Shown here: piece by piece, positions 35,575 through 44,875 of the stretch | Layout of the letters: each line of letters starts with the position of its first letter | Numbering within the stretch: position 1 is the stretch's first letter | Assembly (NCBI GenBank): GCA_963782465.1 | Contig: CAWAJR010000004.1 | Span: 186,001-250,000 of the forward strand | Direction: 5' to 3' | DNA length: 64,000 nucleotides | Source of the DNA: JAODBJ01 sp963782465 | GTDB taxonomy: Bacteria > Actinomycetota > Acidimicrobiia > IMCC26256 > PALSA-610 | Made by a program: the position numbers and the translations under genes | Notes under the pieces: generated by a model | The model's database searches: none | What the model saw: only the letters and a program-made list of their open reading frames with translations | Told to the model about the DNA's origin: nothing

Positions 35575-36751
35575 TCAGATCGCGCCGGCGGCGCCGAGCT
35601 CGGCGATGTCGTCCCACGTGTAGCCGAGTTCGAGCAGTACTTCCTCGGTGTGCTGGCCGAGCTCCGCGACGGTCGCGCTCGCGTGGAAGGCGTCTCGCTG
35701 AAGCGCACCGGCGATCCGACGACGGCACGCTCGTCGTCACCGTGGACAACGTTGACGAAGTAGCCATTCGCCCAGGTACTCGGGTCGGCGACGACGGCGG
35801 CGTGGTCGCGCACCGGAGCGAACCGCAAACCGGCTGATCGCAATACCGCTTCCCAGTGCGCGGTGGGTTTGGTCGAGAACGTCTCGTCGAGGAGTGGGAA
35901 GAGCTCGGCCTTCTCCTCGGGCCAGTAGAGCAACTGCGGGAAACGCTCGATCAGATCAGGCCGGCCGATCGTCTCGAAGAACACGTTGCGCGCCGCGCCG
36001 GCGGCTCCGACGACGGCGATCCAACCGTCGGCGGTGCGAAAGATGCCGTACAGGCCGGGAACCAACGGATGCCCCCGGTTGGCGCGGCCGGCGACGGCAC
36101 CGGTGAGCAGGTAGGCCGTGTACTCGCTCGCCTGCGCCCAGATCTGGCCGCCGATGAGCGACGTGTCGACGCGTTGACCTCGGCCCGTGCGCTCCCGGAC
36201 GAACAGCGCGGCGAGGATCCCGGCGACGAGGTTCTGCGACGCGATGTGGTCGGCGATCGTGATCGCCACCGGCGTGGGATCGGCCCCGTCGACACCGGTC
36301 GTACTGATCAAACCGCCGGCAGCTTGTGCACTGAGGTCGGCACCTTCGCGCGTCGCGTCGGGCCCATCGGCCCGAACGTGGAACCGGCGGCATACACGAG
36401 CCGCGGGTTGCGTGCCGCGAGGTCGTCGTAGCCGAGCCCCCACGACTCCATGGTCCCGGGCTTGAAGTTGGTGACCACGACGTCGACCTGTTCGGCGAGG
36501 CGGCGGAAGACCTCCCGGCCTCGCGGCCGGTGCAGATCGATCGTCATGCTGCGCTTCCCCCGGTTGCAGCCGGTGAAGTACGCGCTGCGGGTGTCGCCGG
36601 GCGCGACGGGCAGCCACCGCGCCTGGTCACCGAAGTTGGGGAACTCGACCTTCACGACGTCGGCGCCCCAATCGTGCAACAACGCGGCCGCCTGCGGGCC
36701 CTGCACGAGGAGGCCCGCCTCCGCGACCCGGATACCGTCAAGTGCTCCCAT
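35575..36751 (-). CDS. CaiB/BaiF (family III) CoA-transferase (frame-broken twice)
   Basis: About 392 residues when read through two breaks. First frame: MGALDGIRVAEAG, GADVVKVEFPNFGDQAR, NRGKRSMTIDLHRPRGREVFRRL, VVVTNFKPGTMESWGLGYDDLAARNPRLVYA. Second: GLISTTGVDGADPTPVAITIADHIASQNL, VDTSLIGGQIWAQASEYTAY. Third: ELGQHTEEVLLELGYTWDDIAELGAAGAI. The breaks are at GGGCCC 36360-36365 (one C short) and near 35685 (one base short). These enzymes swap CoA between carboxylic acids; the substrate is unknown. It is divergent from the hydrolase at 36778 with 26 bp between starts. Confidence 0.88.
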
Positions 36752-36777
36752 AACCCCATCCCGTCGAGGAGTGCGCG

Positions 36778-37660
36778 ATGCCGTACACCCGCAGCGCCGA
36801 CGTCGAGCTGTACTACGAAACGTTCGGGAACGCATCCGACCCGGCGTTGCTGCTGGTGAACGGGCTCGGAAGCCAGTGCATCAACTTCAGCGAACCGTGG
36901 TGCGAGAAGTACGTCGCCGAGGGCTTCTTCGTGATCCGGTTCGACAATCGCGACGTCGGCCTGTCGACGAAGTTCAGCCATATCACTCCCGACCTCGCCG
37001 GGATCGCCAAAGCGCTCGCCGAGGGACGCGAACCCGACCCGCCCTACACCCTGCACGACATGGCCGATGACGCGTTCGCAGTGCTCGACGCGGTGGGTGC
37101 TCGAACGGGCCCATGTCGTCGGTGTCTCGATGGGCGGGATGATCGTGCAGACGATGGCGATCGACCATCCCGAGCGCTTGTTCTCGATGACGTCCGCGAT
37201 GTCGAGGACCGGCGATGCCGACGCCGGCGGGTCGTCGCCCGAGGCACGCCGCCTGTTCCAACGACCGGCGCCGGCCGACCGCGAGAGCTACATCGCGCGC
37301 GAGTTCGAAGGCAGCCGCACGTGGGGCAGCCCCGCGTGTTACGACGAAGACCGGTTGCGAGCGAAGGCCACCGCCGCGTTCGACCGCTGCTTCGATCCGG
37401 CCGGCCAGGCGCGCCAGGCGATGGCGATCTACGCGGGCGGGAGCCGGACTGCGGCACTCCGCAACGTGTCGGTCCCTGCGCTCGTGCTTCACGGGAGCGA
37501 GGACAAACTCGTCGACCCGAGCGGGGGCCGGCAAACCGCCGAGGCGATCCCGGGTGCACGTTTCGTGCTGATCGACGGCATGGGCCACGACTACCCGCCG
37601 CAATACTGGGACGAGCTCGTACGTCTCGTCAGTGAGCACGCACGCGCCGCGACGGCGTAA
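36778..37660 (+). CDS. Alpha/beta-hydrolase (frame-broken at GGGCCC)
   Basis: About 293 residues across one break. First frame: ADVELYYETFGNASDPALLLVNGLGSQCINF, FFVIRFDNRDVGLSTKF. Second: HVVGVSMGGMIVQTMAIDHPERL with the nucleophile serine in GVSMG, PALVLHGSEDKLVDPSGG with the acid, and DGMGHDYPPQYW with the catalytic histidine. The break is at GGGCCC 37107-37112; here one base must be removed. All triad residues are intact, so it is most likely an active esterase or lactone hydrolase of the aclacinomycin methylesterase/RdmC type. Confidence 0.88.
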
Positions 37661-37692
37661 GAAATCGTGCCGACGTTCCGCGTCGCCCTTGT

Positions 37693-38556
37693 TCATCGCC
37701 CGCGGTCGACGACGCCGATCATGAAGTCGGCCAGCAAGCGGCCTGTCGTGGGTGGGTCTTCCATCATCGGGGTGTGCCCGACACCCTCCAACAGCTCGAT
37801 GCGGACGCCGGGAATGACGCGGTACTCGTCGGCCGATGACGACGCTCGGTAGCGCCGGTCCTCGGCACCGAAGATCACCTGCACCGGCAGACCGAGCGAC
37901 GAGAGCCGGTCGGGCACGCGGCACGTACGCATGTAGTCCAACGATCCCGCCGCGGTTCTCGCGAAGGCTTTGTGCGTCATGCCTTGGATGCTCTCGATCA
38001 CCTCTCGTGGGATGTCGACCTCACGGACGAACGCGCCGGCACGCAGGAGTTTGCGGATCGTTGCCTCCGACTGCAACCTCCAGAGGAGCCGCCCCGGTAC
38101 CGGGAACAAAGCGAGCCGGCTGAGAAATCCCTGCGGGATGATCGCCTTCGGGCTCGGCCCGGTATCGATCACCGTCAGGGCGGCGACCGCGTCGCGTCGT
38201 TGCTCGGCGAGCGCGGTCGCCACGTAACCGCCGGTCGAATGGCCGACGACCGCGAACCGGGTGACGCCAAGGTCGTCCAACGCCGCGGCGACGTTTCGCG
38301 CGTGCGTCGCGGTGTCGTAGCCGTGCCGGGAGATCGGCGATCTTCCGTGCCCGGCGAGGTCGACGCGGATCACCCGGAAGTTCCGCGCGAGCGTCGGGAC
38401 CACCGGGCCCCACCACGCCGTCGACCCGGCCAGCCCGTGGACCAACACCAACGTCGGCCCGTCGACTGGGCCGTCCTGCACGAGGTACAGGTCGTGCTCG
38501 CGCCGCGACGTGATGCCCGCGGTGCTACTCGAGTTGTCGGTGATGTGATGCGACAT
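37693..38556 (-). CDS. Alpha/beta-hydrolase
   Basis: A 287-residue hydrolase: PTLVLVHGLAGSTAWWGPVV (oxyanion region), FRVIRVDLAGHGRSP, FAVVGHSTGGYVAT with the nucleophile serine in GHSTG, the acid in VIFGAEDRRYR and histidine in EGVGHTPMMEDP. The MhpC-like order indicates an esterase or C-C bond hydrolase; the real substrate is not evident. Its start is 14 bp from the divergent AraC-family gene, and both promoters must overlap. It converges with the 36778 hydrolase. Confidence 0.92.
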   Translation of the reverse strand: MSHHITDNSSSTAGITSRREHDLYLVQDGPVDGPTLVLVHGLAGSTAWWGPVVPTLARNFRVIRVDLAGHGRSPISRHGYDTATHARNVAAALDDLGVTRFAVVGHSTGGYVATALAEQRRDAVAALTVIDTGPSPKAIIPQGFLSRLALFPVPGRLLWRLQSEATIRKLLRAGAFVREVDIPREVIESIQGMTHKAFARTAAGSLDYMRTCRVPDRLSSLGLPVQVIFGAEDRRYRASSSADEYRVIPGVRIELLEGVGHTPMMEDPPTTGRLLADFMIGVVDRGR

Positions 38557-38570
38557 GACGTTCTCCAGTC

Positions 38571-39377
38571 GTGAACCCCGAGATGTTGCGCGCGCGAGCG
38601 AGCGCTACCGTGACACGGGTTGTGGACCGATCGCTTCCGGAAACGTGCGCTGTCTCGCCGGTGGTATGGATCCGGCGGGGGCACGTCTGCTACATCGGGC
38701 CGGACCTCGGCGTCGATGTGCACCAAGCGGCGGTCGCGGTGCTGTCGATCGGCCTCGACGCCCCGCTGACCCTCGAGACGAGCGGGCACGGCGCGCTCGA
38801 GGCTCGCAGTTCGTACGTACCCGCTCGCACGTCGCACCGCGTGATCGCGCCTGAAGGCCGGATCGTGTTGCTGTTCCCTGAACCGTCGCGCCGGCAGACC
38901 GAGTTCGTGGCGGCCGCGATGCAACGCTTCGTCGGGCCGTACGGCCTGGACCACCGCCGGGAAGACGAACTCGTCAGCGCCGGTCGCGCCTACGAGATCG
39001 ACCGAATGCTCTCCCTGGCCACGCGCACCGACGGCGCCACCGACCCTCGCTTCGGTCGTGTCACCGCCGCCATCCAAGCCGACCCGTTCCGGGCGTTCCG
39101 CGCGAGCACGACGGCGAGCGAGATGGGACTGTCACCCTCGTACTTCCTCCGGCGGTTCGCGGAGGAAACCGGCACGACCTTCCGCCGGTACCAGCAGTGG
39201 GCGCGCCTGCTGCACGCGGTCAAGGGCATGCGGGCCGGGCACGACCTCACCCGCTGCGCCGTCGACGCGGGGTTCGCATCGTTGTCGCACTACAGCGAGA
39301 CCTTCCACCGAACCTTCGGGATCGCGCCGAGCGCTGCGCTCGTCAACTCGCGCGTCCGGCTCGAAGTCGACTCGTAG
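38571..39377 (+). CDS. AraC-family transcriptional regulator
   Basis: A 268-residue regulator. The N-terminal two-thirds are a cupin-like ligand domain (LDAPLTLETSGHGALEARSSYVPARTSH); the C-terminal 100 residues are two helix-turn-helices: FRASTTASEMGLSPSYFLRRFAEETGTTFRRYQQWARL and DLTRCAVDAGFASLSHYSETFHRTFGIAPSA. Start is GTG 38571, or ATG 38583 inside. It almost touches the divergent hydrolase, the likely target. The ligand is not known. Confidence 0.92.
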   Translation: MNPEMLRARASATVTRVVDRSLPETCAVSPVVWIRRGHVCYIGPDLGVDVHQAAVAVLSIGLDAPLTLETSGHGALEARSSYVPARTSHRVIAPEGRIVLLFPEPSRRQTEFVAAAMQRFVGPYGLDHRREDELVSAGRAYEIDRMLSLATRTDGATDPRFGRVTAAIQADPFRAFRASTTASEMGLSPSYFLRRFAEETGTTFRRYQQWARLLHAVKGMRAGHDLTRCAVDAGFASLSHYSETFHRTFGIAPSAALVNSRVRLEVDS

Positions 39378-39475
39378 TTCCCGGCGACCGGGGATTTCTG
39401 CGTCACGCTCATCGTGGTGACGCGTTGTCCTCACCGAGCGGTCGACCGAGACCGCGACAACGGGAGGAGCACACC

Positions 39476-39712
39476 ATGGCCACGTTCAAGCAGGTAGTCG
39501 GTGGCGCAGCGGTCGCCGCGATCGCACTGTCGATGGCACACACCTCGCTCGACCACACGCTCGCCGCGCAGCACACGCAGGGAAGCCACTACAGCGGGCA
39601 ATCCGGCAATACTTCGCTCACCACGAAGTTCATGAACGACCAGAACCGCATCATGACGAGCATCGACGGGTCGTTCGCCTGGGAGCGCGCGAACAACGCC
39701 ATCGGTGGGTGA
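39476..39712 (+). CDS. Small secreted protein of unknown function
   Basis: A 78-residue protein. GGGAGGA stands 9 bp before ATG 39476. The N-terminus (FKQVVGGAAVAAIALSMAHTSLDHTLAAQ) looks like a signal peptide, and the mature part is polar and rich in Gly, Ser, Asn and Gln (HTQGSHYSGQSGNTSLTTKF) ending WERANNAIGG. I do not recognise it. It converges with the penicillin-acylase gene. Confidence 0.65.
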   Translation: MATFKQVVGGAAVAAIALSMAHTSLDHTLAAQHTQGSHYSGQSGNTSLTTKFMNDQNRIMTSIDGSFAWERANNAIGG

Positions 39713-39763
39713 CGGAAGCTCTCTGGGGCACTGACGGTCGCAGTTGTAGCCGCCGCGGTCGCG

Positions 39764-42289
39764 TCAGTGCTCCTTGGGCGCGAATTGCAGCACCTGCTGG
39801 AAGGTCGGCCGGTTGGTGGTGCGCATCGTGTCCGGGATCAGGCCGGGGACGAACCCGGTGTGCGACGACGGGCTGCGCCACGTGCTCGGGTCGGCGCCGC
39901 GCGTCGCCGCGAGCGACGCCGCGACATAGGCGACCACCGCCCACAGCGACGCTCGGCACACGCTCAGGGAGCCCTTGCCGCAGTAACGCAGATGGAAGCG
40001 GCCCTTCACATGCTCGCCGAGCAGGGTGCGGAGGTCCTTGTCGACGAACGACTCCCCCGACGACCCGCCGAGGTTGCGGATGCTGTCGAGGGTGCTCGTC
40101 AGCGGCCCGTACACCGGCTGCATCACCTCCTCGGCGATGCTCTTCCAGAGCGCGTCCATGATCGTCGGTCCGGCATCGTCGTACTGGCCGTTGTTGTCGG
40201 CGTCGACGCGCGGCGCGGCGCGCTGCACCCAGTCGTCGAGCACCGCGACCACCTGGGCGGCGAGCGCGTTCGGTGCCGCGCCCGTATGCAACACCTTGCT
40301 CACGACCGGCCACACGAGCGCCCGGTCGTCTCCGGTCGCGGCGGTGTTCATCACGCCGACGTCGTTCGCAAGGGTGACGCCCCGCCGCGGGAACCGGTAG
40401 AAGAGCTCGACGTGCTGCACGGAACCGAATGGCTGGTCGTCGCCGTGCATGAAGCCGGGAGCCGACTGGTTGTTCCAGTTCAGCAAGAGGTTGCCGGGCC
40501 CACCGACGGCGTGCGGGTGCTGATTGCGCGAGAGGAACCCGCGCCATTCGTACCGGCCGTTGCCGAGCGTGGGGAGGCGCCGGTCGAGGCCGCGGGCACG
40601 GCGCGGCAGGAGCCCCGACGAGAAGTACGCGGTCGTCGTCCGGTTCACGTACGCCCAGTTGAACGTGAACCCGAACTCGTTCGCGGTCGAGAAAAAGCGT
40701 TGCGGTGTAGTCGCCTGCCCGTCGGTCATGTCTTTCAGCGCCCCGAGGTTGAGGCCGTCGCGCCCGAACGTCGAGCGTTGCCGCGTCAGCGCGATCGGCC
40801 AGCCTTTCGACGTCGCGGTGCCGATCACCGGGCCGTGCACCGACGTCGGGTAGGTGATCGGTTTGCCGTTGAGCAGACCGGCGTCGAACGTTTTGAACGG
40901 GATGCAGCGGCCCTTGAACCAGTAGTGGTCCGACGCGCGCGTCGGCAGGCTGCCGTCGGGGTTGCAGAGCTGCTCCGCGAACACGTCGCGGACGTCCTGG
41001 TCGGCCGACGTGAGGCTCCACGCGTAGTTGTGCGTGCGACCGATCAGTATGTACATCGCGATCCCCGGCACCGCGACACCTTGCGCGTCGATGCCCGGGC
41101 CGGTCAGGTGCTCCTGCTCGACGATCTCCGGGTAGTAGTAGCCGAGTTGCGGCCCCATCACCGCGAGGTTGTCGTGCGTGGCGGAACGTTTCGCTCCCAC
41201 GACCAGGAAGTTCGACGCCTCCTTGTGGGGCACCGGCCCGGCCGCCGGGTACGTCGAACCGTCGGTCCCGCCGGCGGTCACCGCCGGCGCGGCTGCCGCG
41301 CGCACCGCCGCCGCCGGCGCGGGCGTCGTCGACGTCTTTGTCGGGTCGAGCGACACGATCGAACCCTCGTCGATCGGCACGGAGCCCGTGACGCGTCCGC
41401 CGGTGAAGATGCCGTAGTTGAAGCGCTGCTTGATCGTGGTCGGTGCTTCGGGGTCGTTGAACAGCATCGCGTCGTCCCACGCCTCGGTGCCGGTCTTCGC
41501 TCCCAGGTGGTTCTGCAAGGTGGAGAGGAACGCCGCGTTGCTGGCCTCGGCGCCGCCTCCGGCACCGAAGATCGAGCCGATGAAGGCGGTCACCGCGATG
41601 ACATCGTTGACCGTCGCGGGTGGGTCGTTGATGTTGTTCGCCTTCTCGTACGCGTTGATGCCGTCGGCCTCCGCCTGCGCCTCGGCGATGATCTCGCGTC
41701 CCTTCTTCCCGTACGTCTTGACGATCAGCTTCGCTTGGTCGGTCACGAGTTGCTCGGTCTGCGCGCTCGGGACGAACGACTGGCCGCTCGTGACGAGGCT
41801 GAACGCGTTGATACCGGGCACGTCGGCGACCGCGACCCGCGCCGGGCCGCGCCCGAGCTCGAGCAACAACCTGCGGTCGCGCGCGGTCACCCAACCCGCA
41901 CCGAACGCGAGGTCTTCGCGGGTCTTGCCCGTGATGTGCGGGACGCCGTAGGAGTCGTAGAGGATCGTCGTGCCCGGGTGCCCGGTGTCCTCGAAGTGCG
42001 CCGCGCCGACCGGCTGGAAGTTCTCGGGCAGGAAGTCGCTGGCGATATCGGCGTCGGAGACGTTGCCGCGCAGCGGCGTGAGCGCGTCGTAGAGGGGCAG
42101 TTGGTCGAGCGACTGTTGCGTGGTCGGCAGGCCGCCGTAGTTGCCCGGCGGCAAGATGTAGTACGCGCGGTCGGTACCGGGTTGGCCCCGATGGTGAGCA
42201 CTGTCGCGCGCCGATGCCGGCGCCGTGGCCCCGGCTACGAGCGCAAGTACAGCGGTCAGCAACACTGCGCGGCGAGCGACGGTCCTCAT
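39764..42289 (-). CDS. Secreted penicillin-acylase-family Ntn hydrolase
   Basis: About 841 residues from ATG 42289, which has GGGGGAACG upstream; a start 21 bp earlier is possible. A signal peptide (RRAVLLTAVLALVAGATAPASA) leads to an alpha-chain (YDSYGVPHITGKTREDLAFGAGWVTARDRRLLLE), a spacer, then the autocleavage site KEASNFLVVG, where Ser359 would become the N-terminal nucleophile of the beta-chain. Beta-chain motifs: HDNLAVMGPQLGYYYPEI, HGPVIGTA, and SRNQHPHAVGGPGNLLLNWNNQSA. The alanine-rich segment before the serine is an unusually long spacer. Substrates of the family include penicillins and acyl-homoserine lactones; which is used here cannot be read from sequence. Confidence 0.92.
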   Translation of the reverse strand: MRTVARRAVLLTAVLALVAGATAPASARDSAHHRGQPGTDRAYYILPPGNYGGLPTTQQSLDQLPLYDALTPLRGNVSDADIASDFLPENFQPVGAAHFEDTGHPGTTILYDSYGVPHITGKTREDLAFGAGWVTARDRRLLLELGRGPARVAVADVPGINAFSLVTSGQSFVPSAQTEQLVTDQAKLIVKTYGKKGREIIAEAQAEADGINAYEKANNINDPPATVNDVIAVTAFIGSIFGAGGGAEASNAAFLSTLQNHLGAKTGTEAWDDAMLFNDPEAPTTIKQRFNYGIFTGGRVTGSVPIDEGSIVSLDPTKTSTTPAPAAAVRAAAAPAVTAGGTDGSTYPAAGPVPHKEASNFLVVGAKRSATHDNLAVMGPQLGYYYPEIVEQEHLTGPGIDAQGVAVPGIAMYILIGRTHNYAWSLTSADQDVRDVFAEQLCNPDGSLPTRASDHYWFKGRCIPFKTFDAGLLNGKPITYPTSVHGPVIGTATSKGWPIALTRQRSTFGRDGLNLGALKDMTDGQATTPQRFFSTANEFGFTFNWAYVNRTTTAYFSSGLLPRRARGLDRRLPTLGNGRYEWRGFLSRNQHPHAVGGPGNLLLNWNNQSAPGFMHGDDQPFGSVQHVELFYRFPRRGVTLANDVGVMNTAATGDDRALVWPVVSKVLHTGAAPNALAAQVVAVLDDWVQRAAPRVDADNNGQYDDAGPTIMDALWKSIAEEVMQPVYGPLTSTLDSIRNLGGSSGESFVDKDLRTLLGEHVKGRFHLRYCGKGSLSVCRASLWAVVAYVAASLAATRGADPSTWRSPSSHTGFVPGLIPDTMRTTNRPTFQQVLQFAPKEH

Positions 42290-42432
42290 GTGCGTTCCCC
42301 CGAACGTCACCCCGCCCCTCGGCCGGCGTTTCTCGTCCGCCGTCCGTCACGATGCTTGCACGTTCGGTACCGCTCGCGCCAGATCGCACGACCCCGGGAG
42401 CGTCGAGGCGCCACCGGTACACGACGTGCCGC

Positions 42433-43068
42433 TTACGCGAGTGCCGTCGTGACCTCGTGTTCCCAGTCGACGCCGGGTGCGAAATGGACAGCCGTCCACC
42501 CGTGCCGGCGGGCGGCTTCGACGTTGGGCAAGGAGTCGTCGACGAACACGACACGCGTGGCGTCTTCGATCGAAAGGAGCGCGGCCGCGCGCGCGAAGAA
42601 CATGTCGTCGCGTTTCTGGCAGCCCACCCCGGCTGAGTACGCCATCCCGGAGATCGGCAACAACGCGGCGAGTCGCTCCAGGAGGAACGCGGCACGGCGA
42701 TGCTCTTGATCGGTGACCAACACCAGCCTCGCGCCGCCGGCCGCCCACGCCAGCGCCGCGCGCACGACGGGTTCGCGCACGACGAAATCGGCCTCGAACC
42801 AACAGGCGAGTACTTCGTCGGTGGTCACGCTCCAGCCGAGTTCGACCAACGCGGCGCCGAGCGCGGGCTCGATCGGTCGCCGCCCGCAGACGACATCGGC
42901 CCACGAGCGGCGAAAGAAGACGGCTTGCAGGTCGCCGGCCGGGACGCCGAAACGATGCTCGAGCGCAACGTGCCAGCGACCCTGCCCGCCGCGATCGGGA
43001 TCGAGCAGTACGCCATCGACATCGAGCGCGAGCGTCGCCCCACGAACTCCGTCACCCGACCCGGCCAT
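42433..43068 (-). CDS. HAD-superfamily hydrolase
   Basis: A 211-residue phosphatase-like protein. HAD motif I is ALDVDGVLLDP (residues 13-23), with the nucleophile Asp15; motif II is LVLVTDQEH; motif IV is VVFVDDSLPNVEAARRHGW. The cap is short and helical (FGVPAGDLQAVFFRRSWADV). ATG 43068 is preferred over an upstream start because of the clear MAGSGDG opening. Substrate unknown; probably cytoplasmic. Confidence 0.9.
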   Translation of the reverse strand: MAGSGDGVRGATLALDVDGVLLDPDRGGQGRWHVALEHRFGVPAGDLQAVFFRRSWADVVCGRRPIEPALGAALVELGWSVTTDEVLACWFEADFVVREPVVRAALAWAAGGARLVLVTDQEHRRAAFLLERLAALLPISGMAYSAGVGCQKRDDMFFARAAALLSIEDATRVVFVDDSLPNVEAARRHGWTAVHFAPGVDWEHEVTTALA

Positions 43069-43236
43069 CCGCGAACATGTGTAGCACCGGTCGGCGACGG
43101 CGCCTGTCGAGAACTGACGGTGGCTGAGCGATCGCGACAAGGAGCTCGCCCGTGGCCGACGGTGCGTTGAGTGCCGACGACATCGCGCGCTTCGAAGACG
43201 AGTCGCGTGAGACCTCCGGCGACCCGCCGTGATCGA

Positions 43237-44208
43237 TCAGAGCCTGGGGATGACGTCGTCGGTGACGATGCGGAGGTAGCGCCAGGCGATCTCGGGGTGC
43301 AGCCCGCCGACGAGCGGTTGCAGTGGGAGTGGCGCCCCGGCCCGGATCATGGCGACCGCCTCGTCGACGGTCACGATGCGATGGGTGCGGTCCTCGGCCC
43401 GGAGTTCGTCGACCGTCGTCGCCGTCGAGAGGCTCGCGGTGTGGGTGTTGCCGGGGTTGAGCGCGGCGTAACTGACGACGTCGTGGAGCAAGTGGGGACC
43501 GAGTTCGGACCATGCCGTTTCGACGTCGTGAGCGACGAACACCGTCGTCGCCATGTCGGTGGGTGGGACCATGCAGAAGCCCGGCTCGCGACCGAGCCGG
43601 CGGCACTCGTCGACGTACGCCGCCTCGACGGCGGGCCCACCACCCTGGGCGAGGAAGGCGAGGCCGAAACGAGCGGCACGTTTGGCCGCGGCGACGCTGC
43701 CGCCTCCCCACATGAGCGTCGGGCCGCCGGGGGTCACCGGCCGGGGGGTGACGTGGATGTGCCGGCCTTCGTGCTCGAACGGTTCACCGGACTTCGCGCG
43801 CAGCAGCAGCGCGAGCTGTTCGTCGGCGAGTTTGCCCCGGCGGCGGAAGTCGACGCCGTGATGGTCGTACTCCTCGGGTCGGTAACCGACGGCGAGGACG
43901 TAGCTCACCCGGCCGTGGCTGATGATGTCGAGCACGACCATGTCTTCCGCAAGGCGGACCGGCTCGTACAACGGCAGCACGAGCGCGGCGGTCATGATCG
44001 GCAGCGTGGATGTGCGAGCGGCCATGGCCGTGGCCAGCACCAGCGGCGAGGGGAGGTAGCCGTCGGCCATCGTGTGGTGTTCGCAGATCGCCGCGGTGAC
44101 CGCGCCGCGGCTTTCGGCGTAGCTCGCCATCTCGAGTGCAGCTGCGTACAGATCGGTGGTCGTGGCACCGAAGTCGGGCGCTCGCATGTCGAAGCGCATC
44201 ATGAACAT
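43237..44208 (-). CDS. Luciferase-like (LLM) flavin/F420-dependent oxidoreductase
   Basis: A 323-residue TIM-barrel oxidoreductase: LYAAALEMASYAESRGAVTAAICEHHTMADGYLPSPLVLATAMAARTSTL, ALVLPLYEPVRLAEDMVVLDIISHGRVSYVLAVGYRPEEYDHHGVDF, TLMWGGGSVAAAKRAARFG. This is the LLM class; the actinobacterial members often use F420H2 or FMNH2. It follows the SnoaL-like gene by 3 bp and shares its transcript. A steroid, terpenoid or aromatic monooxygenase role is a common inference for this pairing, but the substrate is not evident. Confidence 0.92.
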   Translation of the reverse strand: MFMMRFDMRAPDFGATTTDLYAAALEMASYAESRGAVTAAICEHHTMADGYLPSPLVLATAMAARTSTLPIMTAALVLPLYEPVRLAEDMVVLDIISHGRVSYVLAVGYRPEEYDHHGVDFRRRGKLADEQLALLLRAKSGEPFEHEGRHIHVTPRPVTPGGPTLMWGGGSVAAAKRAARFGLAFLAQGGGPAVEAAYVDECRRLGREPGFCMVPPTDMATTVFVAHDVETAWSELGPHLLHDVVSYAALNPGNTHTASLSTATTVDELRAEDRTHRIVTVDEAVAMIRAGAPLPLQPLVGGLHPEIAWRYLRIVTDDVIPRL

Positions 44209-44211
44209 GGC

Positions 44212-44493
44212 TCAGTGCTCCTCGGGTACGCGCGCCCAGATGCCGGTGGCCGTCGTCGCGGAGGTGAGTTCGATCTCCGGCGTGTGGCACTGGTGCACCG
44301 TCGTCACGCCGGTGAGCGTTTCGACGAGGAAGGCCAGGAAGGCGTCGGCGCCGATCACGACGTTGCCGCCGGACTCGGTCGTGTCCATGGTGACGTCGTC
44401 GCAGAACACCTGCCGGTACCCGTCCCAGTCCTTGGTGTCCATGAGCCTGCAGTACCGCGCTTTCACTTGCTTGATCAGCTCGATGTCGTCCAT
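44212..44493 (-). CDS. SnoaL-like protein, C-terminally short
   Basis: A 93-residue protein: MDDIELIKQVKARYCRLMDTKDWDGYRQVFCDDVTMDT, GADAFLAFLVETLTGVTTVHQCHTPEIEL, then TATGIWA. This is the first two-thirds of a SnoaL-type NTF2-like fold. Members usually go on for 40-50 residues after GIWA-; here the frame ends RVPEEH and stop, 3 bp before the luciferase-like gene. Probably a real shortened C-terminus from a small deletion, or an overlooked break. Such proteins are isomerases or hydratases or form pairs with oxygenases. Confidence 0.8.
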   Translation of the reverse strand: MDDIELIKQVKARYCRLMDTKDWDGYRQVFCDDVTMDTTESGGNVVIGADAFLAFLVETLTGVTTVHQCHTPEIELTSATTATGIWARVPEEH

Positions 44494-44875
44494 GCAACGC
44501 TCCCCCGCGGCGGACCGAAGGCCGCCGACCTCGACCGCCTGGCTACTTGCCGCCGCCGGACAAGTCCAACGCGGTGACGACCGTCCGGGCGCGCCCATCA
44601 CGGGGCTCGGGCGCCGCGAGTCGAGTCCGCGAGGCCCGACGTTCGACCACGCTCAGTGAGTCTTTCGCCTCTCTTCGTAGGTGCCGACGGTATCTATCTC
44701 GCCGAGCGGGCCCGCCGTACGTTGGCGATGGCGACGCACTGATCCGCGGAAGCTGCGAGGTCGCCTCTTCCGCGGGGAGCGAATGGCGATCCCGACGCCC
44801 GGAAGTCCCGATGCGGGGTGCGACCGGCGTACGGCCGCATGAGGTCGTCCCCCGCCTTGGCGCAGGGAGGCGTCC
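44494..44875. other. 382-bp intergenic leader region with a nested hairpin
   Basis: No gene with convincing composition. At 44813-44855, just before the ribosome binding site of the large surface-protein gene, the sequence can fold as a nested structure: outer GCGGGG/CCCCGC, then GCGACC/GGTCGT, then a small inner CGGC-type hairpin. It may be a transcript-leader element or promoter-proximal hairpin; I cannot match it to a known riboswitch class. GGGAGG (44865-44870) precedes the ATG. Confidence 0.4.

Noticed and set aside
39767..42709. A long 980-codon plus-strand frame opposite the penicillin-acylase gene
   Set aside because: It is arginine- and valine-rich with no domain, typical of the antisense frame of a high-GC gene. 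The minus strand has signal peptide, autocleavage serine and conserved motifs.
44813..44855. A cyclic-di-GMP or other known riboswitch before the surface-protein gene
   Set aside because: None of the conserved loops of the classes I know are present; only nested stems are visible.
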